Positions 7,270-14,950 of a stretch of 64,000 nucleotides of DNA are shown here, piece by piece. The translations under genes were made by a program, and so were the position numbers. The notes beneath the pieces are model-generated. The model was not told the origin of the DNA, made no database searches, and was given only the letters and a program-made list of their open reading frames with translations. This stretch comes from an uncultured Lachnospiraceae bacterium (lineage in GTDB: Bacteria > Bacillota > Clostridia > Lachnospirales > Lachnospiraceae). The stretch spans positions 7,167-71,166 of the forward strand of contig CAJTSH010000017.1 in NCBI GenBank assembly GCA_910578885.1. Direction: 5' to 3'. How positions within the stretch are numbered: position 1 is the stretch's first letter; every line of letters starts with the position of its first letter.

Positions 7270-8664
7270 ATGAATGACGTGGATATTCAGGCAATTCGTG
7301 TACAGATAAGCGAAGATGCAATGGCCGCATATTTGACGCTGTTGAAGCCCCTGCCAGGTGAAGTATATACGGTGGAACTATTACTGGATGTATTGAGACA
7401 GCAGGGAGTTGTCTATGGTGTGAGAGCAGACGTTCTCAAGAAAATGATAGAGAATAAGCTATTTGAGATCAGAGTTCAAGTGGCATTTGGGAAACCGGTA
7501 GTAGACGGGCAGGATGGAGTTTACGAGTATAATTTCAGGCAGAGTCCTGATAAGAAGCCAAAGATACGCAGTGACGGTTCGGTAGATTACTGGAGCATGA
7601 ACCTGATTGAAACGGTAGTGGAAGGGCAGGTCATTGCAATCTATAAGCCGGTAGTGCCGGGAACGGATGGAATGACAGTACGGGGAACCGTACTCCCGGC
7701 AAAGCCCGGCAAGGAACAGGCTCCGCTAAAGGGCAGAGGGTTTGTGCGTTCGAATGATAATCTTACCTATATTGCAACTACGGACGGTAAGATTGAGCGG
7801 GTCAATAATAGAATTAATATCAGCAACTTTCATGAAATATTTTCCAATGTAGATTCATTGTTTGGGAATATTGACTTCGCAGGAGATGTTGTGGTACATG
7901 GAAACGTATGCAGCGGGATGTCGGTGCGTGCCGGAGGAACGCTGACAGTAGACGGCGTGGTAGAGGGCGCCAATCTCTGGGCGGGAAAAGACATTGTGCT
8001 AAGAGGCGGCGTTCTTGGAGACGGCAAAGCGGAAATATTTGCAAGAGGAGACATTTATGCCCGGTTTTTCGAGTATGCCAAGGTAGAGGCGCTTGGAATG
8101 ATACAGGCGGATGCGTTCTTGCAGTGCGAAGTGGAAGCTAAGAGACATATCTTGCTGGAAGGGAAGAAGGGTGCAATTATCGGCGGCAGCGTCCATGCGA
8201 TAGAGGGCGTTACGGTCAATGACGTCGGAAATGATACGGAAATCAAAAGCACGATTGAGATTGGAATCGGAGAGACGGTTTATCAGGAGATGAATGAAAT
8301 CCGTCAGAGCCTGACAGATTTAAACGCGAGCATCCGTAAGCTGGAAACCAGTATTCAGCAGTTCGATGCGAAGGGGGACGTTAAGGATCTTGCCTTTAAG
8401 AACGACCCAAGACGGATGAACCTGCTTCGGGCATTGATCCGCGACAGTTCTATGGAGAAGATGCAGAAGGCAAGGATGGAGGAATTGAACGCACAGGAAG
8501 AAGCCGCAAGAGAAGCCACATTGAAAATCAACGGGACGATTCATCCGGGAACAATGGTGGTTATCGGAAACGTGAAGAATCTTGTAAAAGAAGAGCAGTT
8601 TGCGGTAGAATATATCAGAAGAGGGGATAAGATTATCCTAAAGGGAGACGCTCTTGTCGGATAG
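7270..8664 (+). CDS. FapA-family (DUF342) protein
   Basis: A 464-residue cytoplasmic protein with the DUF342/FapA architecture: an N-terminal alpha/beta part with PVVPGTDGMTVRGTVLPAKPG (about residues 125-145), a central right-handed beta-helix of short repeats (GDVVVHGNVCSGMSVRAGG, GGVLGDGKAEIFARGDI, about residues 195-300), then a coiled coil (MNEIRQSLTDLNASIRKLE) and a return to the beta-helix (INGTIHPGTMVVIGN). Family members have been described as flagellar-assembly or cell-shape/polymerisation proteins, but the function is poorly defined and there are no flagellar genes nearby. The start at 7270 follows GGGAGGTG with a 6-nt gap; GTG at 7261 is less likely. The gene has its own promoter and ends at the hairpin at 8715. 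Confidence 0.88.
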   Translation: MNDVDIQAIRVQISEDAMAAYLTLLKPLPGEVYTVELLLDVLRQQGVVYGVRADVLKKMIENKLFEIRVQVAFGKPVVDGQDGVYEYNFRQSPDKKPKIRSDGSVDYWSMNLIETVVEGQVIAIYKPVVPGTDGMTVRGTVLPAKPGKEQAPLKGRGFVRSNDNLTYIATTDGKIERVNNRINISNFHEIFSNVDSLFGNIDFAGDVVVHGNVCSGMSVRAGGTLTVDGVVEGANLWAGKDIVLRGGVLGDGKAEIFARGDIYARFFEYAKVEALGMIQADAFLQCEVEAKRHILLEGKKGAIIGGSVHAIEGVTVNDVGNDTEIKSTIEIGIGETVYQEMNEIRQSLTDLNASIRKLETSIQQFDAKGDVKDLAFKNDPRRMNLLRALIRDSSMEKMQKARMEELNAQEEAAREATLKINGTIHPGTMVVIGNVKNLVKEEQFAVEYIRRGDKIILKGDALVG

Positions 8665-8714
8665 CTCCGTATTTTGCGATAAAAAATCTAACATAATTTG
8701 GAAATGTACTTGAA

Positions 8715-8754
8715 AAAAATCACCACTATACCTATACTGGTAGTGGTGATTTTT
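8715..8754 (+). terminator. Terminator hairpin reaching the folC start codon
   Basis: AAAAATCACCACTA (8715-8728) and TAGTGGTGATTTTT (8741-8754) form a perfect 14-bp stem. The 3' arm holds GGTG, the only ribosome-binding-like sequence for the GTG start at 8755, so the hairpin could both end the fapA message and hide the folC start. Confidence 0.75.
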
Positions 8755-10077
8755 GTGACTTATGAAAAAATATGTGAATACATTTACGATATACCAAAAT
8801 TTACAAAGAAAAACGGACTGGAGCATACGAAGGGCTTGCTTGGGCGGCTCGGAAATCCCGAACGCCGGTTTGAGGTCATTCATGTGGCAGGCAGCAATGG
8901 CAAAGGCAGCGTATGTGCGTTTATCAACAGCGTATTGTGCGAAGCCGGACTTGCTGTAGGGATGTTTACTTCCCCGCATCTGGTCTGCATGGAAGAGCGT
9001 TTTCAGATAAACGGCAGGAAGTGCAGAAAAGAGGACTTCATCTGGGCGTTTGAACAGGTGAAACAAGCCGTGGAGCAAATGGAACAGGATAATTTATCAC
9101 ATCCATCCTTTTTTGAATACCTGTTTGTCATGGGAATGCTGATATTTGACAAATATCATGTGAAGTATCTGATACTGGAAACAGGACTGGGAGGAAGGCT
9201 GGATGCGACGAATATCTTTGAAGAGCCGCTTATGACAATTATAACTTCCATCAGTCTGGAGCATACAACGATACTGGGAGATACCATAGAAGAAATTGCC
9301 GGTGAGAAAGCGGGAATCATCAAGGAATGCGTACCTCTGGTTTTTGATGCAAATGAGGAGCGTGCAGCAGCAATTATCCGAAAGCGGGCAAAGGAGAAAC
9401 GTGCGCCTTATTATGCGATTTCTAACCAAAATATAAAAAAACTGGAAAGAAACGGAAAATATATTGATTTTTGTTTTTCTTCTGGTTATGATGAGGTTAA
9501 TCTAAGAATTCCCTTTTTGGCGGAGTATCAGGTGAGAAACGCTTCCCTTGCCTATCAGGTCTTGCATGTATTGTCAACAGAGCTTGGGATTTATCCGGGT
9601 CAGATTATACAGGGAATGGCAGGAGCCAAATGGCAGGGACGGATGCAGGAAGTGGCGGACGGCGTCTATTTTGACGGAGCTCACAATGCAGACGGTGTGA
9701 AAGCGTTTTTGGACACAGTCAGACAGATGGGAGGAGAGGAGCCGCTCTTGTTGTTTTCTATGGTCTGCGAGAAGGACTATCACAAAGTAATACGGTTCCT
9801 TGCAGAAGATATCTGCTGGGGGGAAGTAATTCTTACGAAGATTCCCGATGAGAGGGGATTAGAGCCGGAACTGCTTGAAGCAGAGTTTTTGAAATATGCA
9901 GTGAATGTAAGCGTAATTTATGAATGCAGGCAGGCGTATGAGTACGCCGTACAAAAGAAGAACAGGGAGCAGAAATTGTTTTGTGCAGGCTCGCTTTATT
10001 TGATTGGTGAATTAGAGAAGATTACAGGAGGAAATGAATTTGGAAGTAAAACTTCCAAATCTACATGGATGGCGTGA
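8755..10077 (+). CDS. folC: Folylpolyglutamate / dihydrofolate synthase
   Basis: A 440-residue Mur-ligase-family enzyme that adds glutamate to (dihydro)folate using ATP. The P-loop HVAGSNGKGSV is at residues 43-53, preceded by the family N-terminus IPKFTKKNGLEHTKGLLGRLGNP. YLILETGLGGRLDATN, EEIAGEKAGIIKE and the glutamate-ligase-domain motif YFDGAHNADGVKAF are all present. I choose GTG at 8755 (MTYEKICEY) because it matches the usual family start. The frame is open further upstream, but that part is the terminator hairpin. The ribosome binding site is weak, which suggests low or structured initiation. A small acidic protein gene follows after 24 bases. Confidence 0.93.
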   Translation: MTYEKICEYIYDIPKFTKKNGLEHTKGLLGRLGNPERRFEVIHVAGSNGKGSVCAFINSVLCEAGLAVGMFTSPHLVCMEERFQINGRKCRKEDFIWAFEQVKQAVEQMEQDNLSHPSFFEYLFVMGMLIFDKYHVKYLILETGLGGRLDATNIFEEPLMTIITSISLEHTTILGDTIEEIAGEKAGIIKECVPLVFDANEERAAAIIRKRAKEKRAPYYAISNQNIKKLERNGKYIDFCFSSGYDEVNLRIPFLAEYQVRNASLAYQVLHVLSTELGIYPGQIIQGMAGAKWQGRMQEVADGVYFDGAHNADGVKAFLDTVRQMGGEEPLLLFSMVCEKDYHKVIRFLAEDICWGEVILTKIPDERGLEPELLEAEFLKYAVNVSVIYECRQAYEYAVQKKNREQKLFCAGSLYLIGELEKITGGNEFGSKTSKSTWMA

Positions 10078-10101
10078 GAAAAACGCCAGAAGGAGGGAAA
10101 G

Positions 10102-10242
10102 ATGATTGATTTTGAGGAAGAATTAAAAAAATTTCAGCCGAGTCTTGAGGTAGAAGAGGCAGAAGATGCAATATATAACCGTAATTTGACAGATATGACA
10201 GATATTTTGAGAGAGCTGATGAAAGGCAATGAACACGCTTGA
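10102..10242 (+). CDS. Small acidic protein between folC and the TPR gene
   Basis: A 46-residue acidic protein (MIDFEEELKKFQPSLEVEEA..., ending LMKGNEHA). It has a strong ribosome binding site (GGAGGG, seven bases upstream), coding-like composition, and sits 24 bases after folC and 43 before the next start, so it is likely translated from the same message. It looks helical throughout with no membrane segment. I do not know its function. Confidence 0.65.
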   Translation: MIDFEEELKKFQPSLEVEEAEDAIYNRNLTDMTDILRELMKGNEHA

Positions 10243-10285
10243 GACTATTCCTTAAACAGAATTCCAGATGAAACGAGGTTATTAT

Positions 10286-11764
10286 ATGAAATGCATGTAT
10301 TGCGGAGCAGAACTGACAAGAGATGATTTTTGTCCGGGCTGTGGGACAGAGGTAAGGCTATATAAAAAGATTATCATGACGTCAAATTTCTACTATAATG
10401 AAGGGCTTTCCAGAGCCTCGGTGCGGAATCTTTCGGGAGCAATTGATAGTCTTAATAAGAGCTTGCGTTATAACAAGATGAATATTCAGGCGAGAAACCT
10501 CTTGGGGCTTGTCTACTTGGAAGTGGGAGAGATGGTTTCTGCATTAAGCGAGTGGGTCATCAGCCGAAGCCTGCAGAATGAACATAATGATGCGGAACGG
10601 TATTTAAATGCCATTCAGAAGAATTCTTCCAAGCTAGAGACCATTAACCAGACGATTAAGAAATACAATCAGGCCTTGCAGTATTGCCGTCAGGACAGCA
10701 GAGACTTGGCGACCCTGCAGTTAAAGAAAGTGCTGTCCTTGAATCCGAAACTGGTCAAGGGGCATCAGCTTTTAGCGCTGCTTTATATTCAGGAAGGGAA
10801 ATATGATGCGGCAAGAAAATATCTTCGCACAGCAGGGAAGATTGATTCGGGAAACACGCTGACTCTCCGATATCTAAAGGAGGTAAACGGCGTGCTGCGG
10901 GGCGATGTGAAGGATAAAAAGGAAAAGAAGGAGAAGAAGCATGAAAAAAATGATGATCTGATTTCCTATAAGAGCGGAAATGAGACCATCATTCAGCCGG
11001 CGCATGTAAAAGATTATTCTGCTCTGGCAACGATTATAAATATTGTCATAGGCGTTGCGATCGGCGCCTGCATTACAGGCTTTCTGATTGTTCCGAGTAT
11101 CCGCCATGCTGCACAGAACGATGCGAATGTGGCGGTCAAGGAGGCGAATGATACAATTTCGACGAAGAACCAGACTATTGAGTCTTTACAGAGCCAGATT
11201 GACGAGCTGACCGGAACAATCAACGATGCGAAGGATGCCAGTCAGGAAAGCGCCAGCCAGATGGCGGCTTATGAACAATTGCTGACTGCTTTTGCCGCTT
11301 ATGCGGAAAATAAAATAGAAGAAGCTGGAGAAGCTCTTTCAGGAGTGAATACGGAGTATCTATCGGTAGCGGCGAAAAATATTTATGACAGTGTAAATGC
11401 AAGCGTCAATGCGCAGTATATAGAGACGGCCTATCAGGAGGGGCATACCGCATACAATCAGCGGAACTATACGGAAGCAGCGGAGAAGCTCCAGAAGGTC
11501 GTAGACTTAGAGGAGAGCTACCAGAATGGCAATGCAATCTATTACCTTGCCCAGTCCTATCGGAATTTGGGAGAGAATGTAAAGGCGGCGGAATATTATC
11601 AGAAGATGGTGGAGCAGTACCCGGGTACGGAGCGTGCGGCAAATTCTCAGAGGTATCTGAATACAATGGATTTACCGGATGAAAATGAAACCGGTTCAGA
11701 ACCGGGAGCGCCGGAAGACGGAAGTGCGGAAGATGGCAGTTCGGATGAAGCGCTGGCTGAGTAG
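10286..11764 (+). CDS. Zinc-ribbon / TPR membrane protein
   Basis: A 492-residue protein. It begins with a zinc ribbon (C3, C6, C16, C19: MKCMYCGAEL...FCPGCG). Tetratricopeptide-like helices follow (GAIDSLNKSLRYNKMNIQAR; ATLQLKKVLSLNPKLVKGHQ; residues about 45-210), then a Lys-rich stretch, one transmembrane helix (about 248-270, TIINIVIGVAIGACITGFLI), a coiled coil, a second TPR block (AYNQRNYTEAAEKLQKVV..., about 385-460) and an acidic tail. The zinc ribbon and first TPR block should be cytoplasmic and the second extracytoplasmic, a scaffold-like arrangement. The start at 10286 is preceded by CGAGGTT. It is probably cotranscribed with folC and the small protein, ending at the terminator at 11795. 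The function is not known. Confidence 0.8.
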   Translation: MKCMYCGAELTRDDFCPGCGTEVRLYKKIIMTSNFYYNEGLSRASVRNLSGAIDSLNKSLRYNKMNIQARNLLGLVYLEVGEMVSALSEWVISRSLQNEHNDAERYLNAIQKNSSKLETINQTIKKYNQALQYCRQDSRDLATLQLKKVLSLNPKLVKGHQLLALLYIQEGKYDAARKYLRTAGKIDSGNTLTLRYLKEVNGVLRGDVKDKKEKKEKKHEKNDDLISYKSGNETIIQPAHVKDYSALATIINIVIGVAIGACITGFLIVPSIRHAAQNDANVAVKEANDTISTKNQTIESLQSQIDELTGTINDAKDASQESASQMAAYEQLLTAFAAYAENKIEEAGEALSGVNTEYLSVAAKNIYDSVNASVNAQYIETAYQEGHTAYNQRNYTEAAEKLQKVVDLEESYQNGNAIYYLAQSYRNLGENVKAAEYYQKMVEQYPGTERAANSQRYLNTMDLPDENETGSEPGAPEDGSAEDGSSDEALAE

Positions 11765-11794
11765 CGCCGGAAGAAAAATAAAAGAGAGACTTAC

Positions 11795-11828
11795 AAAAGA
11801 CATCAAATTTTATTTGATGTCTTTTTTT
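11795..11828 (+). terminator. Intrinsic terminator after the TPR gene
   Basis: AAAAGACATCAAAT (11795-11808) and ATTTGATGTCTTTT (11812-11825) form a 14-bp stem with a T run. Confidence 0.9.
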
Positions 11829-11950
11829 ATATCATAGGAAATCCCCAGTTACTGTGAAGTATTAAAGTCTATGACTTTCTTATGATATAAAAAATATTAT
11901 GCGCACTCGTGCGAAAGGTATCATGTCGCTAAAGCGACCGCACTCGGCGA
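11829..11950 (+). repeat. Dispersed hairpin repeat, copy 2
   Basis: Arms ATATCATAGGAAA (11829-11841) and TTTCTTATGATAT (11876-11888) match copy 1 apart from a change that keeps a G-U pair. The loop holds AAAGTCTATGACTTT. A second shared part follows (GCGCACTCGTGCG, GGTATCATGT, CCGCACTCGGCG). The element begins at the end of the preceding terminator's T run and stops about 50 bases before spoIIAA. Confidence 0.8.
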
Positions 11951-12000
11951 GTAAGGGAATAAGCCTCCCCTGCTCGATATTATTTTTAGGAGGAAAAGGG

Positions 12001-12324
12001 ATGGAATGCAATTACGAATTAAAGAATGGATGTTTGCGGATTTTGGTTCCGAGGGAGCTTGACCATCATTGTGCGACGGGACTGCGTCAGGAGACAGAGC
12101 TTTTGATAGAGGCATACCATGTGAGAAAGCTTATTTTTGATTTTTCGCAGACGGAATTTATGGACAGCTCCGGAATCGGCGTCTTGATTGGACGCTGTAA
12201 GAGCATGAATTACAGCGGAGGTGAGGTAATGGCGGAAAATATGAATGAGAGAATCCAGAAAATATTTGTGGTATCCGGTCTACATAAAATTATCAAGGTA
12301 TATACGAAAGAGGAGGAAAAATAA
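12001..12324 (+). CDS. spoIIAA: Anti-sigma-F factor antagonist SpoIIAA
   Basis: A 107-residue STAS-domain protein. In the family it binds SpoIIAB when unphosphorylated and so releases sigma-F in the forespore. The phosphorylation site region FMDSSGIGVLIGR places the target serine at 56 or 57, as in characterised SpoIIAA. Length matches the family. The start at 12001 has AGGAGG seven bases upstream; earlier in-frame codons lie in repeat copy 2. It is the first gene of the spoIIA operon, with the stop overlapping the spoIIAB start. I see no clear sigma-H promoter outside the repeat; AGGAAAT at the left edge of the repeat resembles a sigma-H -35, but this is weak. Confidence 0.95.
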   Translation: MECNYELKNGCLRILVPRELDHHCATGLRQETELLIEAYHVRKLIFDFSQTEFMDSSGIGVLIGRCKSMNYSGGEVMAENMNERIQKIFVVSGLHKIIKVYTKEEEK

Positions 12325-12761
12325 TGGAAAAACAGAATGAGATGCGTTTGGAATTTGATTCACGTTCCGTCAATGAGGGATTTGCGAGGGTGGCTGTCGC
12401 CGCATTTTTGGCGGAGCTAAATCCTACGTTAGATGAGCTGGCGGATATAAAAACGGCAGTATCTGAGGCGGTAACGAATGCCATTATTCATGGATATGAA
12501 AATGAGGCCGGAAAGGTTTCGCTTCTCTGCAGGATTGACGGAGAAGAGATAGAAATCGTTGTTTCTGATACTGGGAAGGGGATTGCAGATGTAGAACAGG
12601 CAAAAGCGCCGTTTTTTACAACAAAGCCGGAACTGGAGCGTTCAGGTATGGGATTTGCATTTATGGAAGCATTTATGGATGACGTGCAGGTGGAGTCAGA
12701 GCTTGAAAAGGGAACCGCCGTCTATATGAAAAAGAGAATCGGCAGGAAGGATGACTGTTAA
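12324..12761 (+). CDS. spoIIAB: Anti-sigma-F factor / protein kinase SpoIIAB
   Basis: A 145-residue GHKL ATPase that binds sigma-F and phosphorylates SpoIIAA. The N box is DIKTAVSEAVTNAIIHGYE, the G1 box VSDTGKGIAD and the G2 region SGMGFAFMEAFMD. Length and order are typical. It overlaps spoIIAA by one base and sigF by eleven, so translation is coupled, which suits the fixed ratio needed for partner switching. Confidence 0.96.
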   Translation: MEKQNEMRLEFDSRSVNEGFARVAVAAFLAELNPTLDELADIKTAVSEAVTNAIIHGYENEAGKVSLLCRIDGEEIEIVVSDTGKGIADVEQAKAPFFTTKPELERSGMGFAFMEAFMDDVQVESELEKGTAVYMKKRIGRKDDC

Positions 12762-13536
12762 ATTCATGGAACGGACAACTGCAATGATAGAACGGGCGCA
12801 CAATGGGGATAAGGAAGCAAGAGAACAACTGGTATCGGAGAATCTGGGTCTGGTCTGGAGCATTGTGAAACGTTTTGAGAACCGCGGACATGACAGGGAG
12901 GAGCTGTTTCAGATTGGGAGCGTGGGATTGATCAAAGCAATCGACAAATTTGATACGGGATATGACGTGCGTTTCTCGACCTATGCCGTTCCGGTCATCA
13001 GCGGGGAAATTAAGCGTTTCTTGAGAGATGACGGATTGATAAAGGTATCCCGTTCCCTGAAAGAGAATGGATATAAAATCCGTCAGGCAGCGGTAAAATT
13101 GTCAAATACGCTTGGCAGGGAAGCGACTTTAGAGGAAATCTGTCTTGAAACGGAGCTTACGATGGAGGAAGTCGTGCTTGCGATGGACGCCAGAATTGAG
13201 GTGGAATCCATTTACAAGTCGGTCTATCAGAATGACGGAAGTGAGATATATTTGGTGGATCAGGTAATGGCAGGAGGAAACAGTATCGGCTGTGTCCGCG
13301 GAAGCAGCGGCGGAACGAACGGAGAAAGTACGCCGGAGGAAAAGATTGTCAATCACATCTTGATTGAGGAACTGCTTTCCGAGTTATCCGAGCAGGAGAG
13401 GAAATTGATTGAAATGCGCTATTTTCAAGAAAAGACGCAGAGTGCAGTAGCAGAAGAATTGGGAATCAGTCAGGTACAGGTCAGCCGGCTCGAAAAAAAA
13501 CTTCTGCTTCGTATGAGATGTAGGTTGACAAAATAG
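12751..13536 (+). CDS. sigF: Sporulation sigma factor sigma-F
   Basis: A sigma-70 family factor for the early forespore programme, 261 residues from ATG 12751 or 256 from ATG 12766. Region 2 reads ENLGLVWSIVKRFENRGHDR, ELFQIGSVGLIKAIDKFDT and RFSTYAVPVISGEIKRFLRD. Region 3 follows, and region 4 contains LSEQERKLIEMRYFQEKTQS and the helix-turn-helix VAEELGISQVQVSRLEKKLL. The Gly/Ser insert GGNSIGCVRGSSGGTNG before region 4 is longer than in Bacillus. The -35 of the corA leader promoter lies in the last codons. Confidence 0.95.
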   Translation: MTVKFMERTTAMIERAHNGDKEAREQLVSENLGLVWSIVKRFENRGHDREELFQIGSVGLIKAIDKFDTGYDVRFSTYAVPVISGEIKRFLRDDGLIKVSRSLKENGYKIRQAAVKLSNTLGREATLEEICLETELTMEEVVLAMDARIEVESIYKSVYQNDGSEIYLVDQVMAGGNSIGCVRGSSGGTNGESTPEEKIVNHILIEELLSELSEQERKLIEMRYFQEKTQSAVAEELGISQVQVSRLEKKLLLRMRCRLTK

Positions 13537-13553
13537 CAGAGAAGAAATATACT
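13525..13553 (+). promoter_or_regulatory. Sigma-A promoter of the corA leader, overlapping the sigF 3' end
   Basis: TTGACA (13525-13530), 17-nt spacer, TATACT (13548-13553). The sigF stop (13534-13536) lies in the spacer. Confidence 0.85.
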
Positions 13554-13569
13554 GAATAAAGAATTGAAG

Positions 13570-13771
13570 AAATCCGGTAGGTGAGGCTACCATAGGGATA
13601 CGGATTACTGCCGCGGAGTAGTGGAGACACTATGAGAAGGTCAACAGTCTATGTCGTCAAGGCGTAGAATAATGTAATTTCATCGCCCTATGAAGCTAAA
13701 GCTTGAACGTGGGAAGAATATTGGGAAGAGTGTCCTTGTCATGGTTTGAGCCATTGATAAGGACTTTTTTA
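13570..13771 (+). promoter_or_regulatory. M-box (ykoK-type) magnesium riboswitch with terminator
   Basis: The leader carries the conserved M-box pieces in order: GGTAGGTGAGGCTACCATA, GGATACGG, TACTGCCG, GGAGACAC, AAGGTCAACA and, near the end, CTATGAAGCTAAAGCTTGAA. It is followed by a terminator (TCCTTGTCATGG near 13732-13744, CCATTGATAAGGA near 13751-13763, then a T run). High Mg2+ should fold the aptamer and favour termination before corA. Confidence 0.93.
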
Positions 13772-13810
13772 TTCTACTATAAAATCTGATATGAGAAAGG
13801 AAGTGGGAAG

Positions 13811-14755
13811 ATGATTAGCTACTACAGATCCGTAGAAAATAAACTGACAGCACTGGAATCACCGATGGAGGGCTGCTGGATTTCTCTTGTAAATCCAACA
13901 GATGGAGAAGTCGCGGCAACTGCCGAGCGGTATGGCGTAGATATAGATGCATTAAAATCGGCATTGGATACGGACGAGCGGTCACGTATTGAAACGGATG
14001 ATAATTTCACAATGATATTGGTTAACATCCCCACGATTGAAACGCATAACGATAAAGAATTGTATGATACGATACCGCTTTCAATCTTTTTGTTAAAGAA
14101 GGCAGTCATTACGGTTTGTCTGGAAGAAACTCCAATTTTGAAGGGATTTGTGACAGGAGCCGTCCGTTCTTTTGACCCGGCGATGAAGTCCCGCTTTGTG
14201 CTTCAGATTTTGTACCGCACCGCATCGCTGTTTCTGCAATATCTGCGTATCATTGACAGACAGAGCGATCAGGTGGAGAATAAGCTGCATAAGTCTACTC
14301 AGAACAGAGAGCTGATTGAGCTTTTGAAGCTGGAAAAGAGCCTGGTGTATTTTACGACTGCGCTTCGTTCCAATGAAGTGGTCTTGGAGAAGTTGTTTAA
14401 GAATGCCAGTGTGAAAAAATATCCGGAGGACGAGGATTTATTGGAGGACGTTATTGTCGAGAACAAGCAGGCAATCGAAATGGCGAATATTTACAGCGGA
14501 ATTTTGAGCGGAATGATGGATGCTTTTGCTTCCGTTATCTCTAACAACCTGAATATTGTTATGAAGGTGCTGGCAATCGTGACAATCGTGATGTCCATAC
14601 CGACGATGATTTTTTCCGCCTATGGAATGAATGTGGCAAGCGCAGGAATGCCCTTTGCAGAGAGTGTATATGGTTTCTGGATCATCGTAGGGATTGCATT
14701 GGCACTGAGCGTGCTTACGACATTGGTTTTTATCAAATTTAAGATGTTCAAATAA
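13811..14755 (+). CDS. corA: CorA-family magnesium transporter
   Basis: A 314-residue CorA-like Mg2+ channel of the inner membrane. The large N-terminal cytoplasmic domain ends in a long helix, followed by two C-terminal transmembrane helices (about residues 250-271 and 286-308). The selectivity signature YGMNV lies between them with G at residue 272. The basic C-terminus (FIKFKMFK) is typical. The start has AGGAAGTGGG upstream. Control by the M-box leader agrees with a role in Mg2+ uptake, and a strong terminator follows at 14780. Confidence 0.95.
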   Translation: MISYYRSVENKLTALESPMEGCWISLVNPTDGEVAATAERYGVDIDALKSALDTDERSRIETDDNFTMILVNIPTIETHNDKELYDTIPLSIFLLKKAVITVCLEETPILKGFVTGAVRSFDPAMKSRFVLQILYRTASLFLQYLRIIDRQSDQVENKLHKSTQNRELIELLKLEKSLVYFTTALRSNEVVLEKLFKNASVKKYPEDEDLLEDVIVENKQAIEMANIYSGILSGMMDAFASVISNNLNIVMKVLAIVTIVMSIPTMIFSAYGMNVASAGMPFAESVYGFWIIVGIALALSVLTTLVFIKFKMFK

Positions 14756-14779
14756 TAAAATTTCTAAATGAAATATAGT

Positions 14780-14831
14780 AAAAAAGGCATTTTTCCGCTT
14801 TGTATACAAGCCGGGAAAAATGCCTTTTTTT
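14780..14831 (+). terminator. Strong intrinsic terminator after corA
   Basis: AAAAAAGGCATTTTTCC (14780-14796) pairs with GGAAAAATGCCTTTTTT (14814-14830), extended by CGCTT/AAGCC, with T-rich sequence following. Confidence 0.92.
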
Positions 14832-14950
14832 GTTTAAAATCTTTTGAAAAATGAGAATAATCTGAAAAAAGGCTCATTGAAACAGGTGGAATAAAATGAC
14901 ATAATAATAAAAGCATAAATTGTCAGGGAGAGAGTAATAAAGGAGGAAAT

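Noticed and set aside
11899..12000. N-terminal extension of SpoIIAA
   Set aside because: The extension is encoded by repeat copy 2 and the sequence after it; AGGAGG just before 12001 and the family length fix the shorter start.
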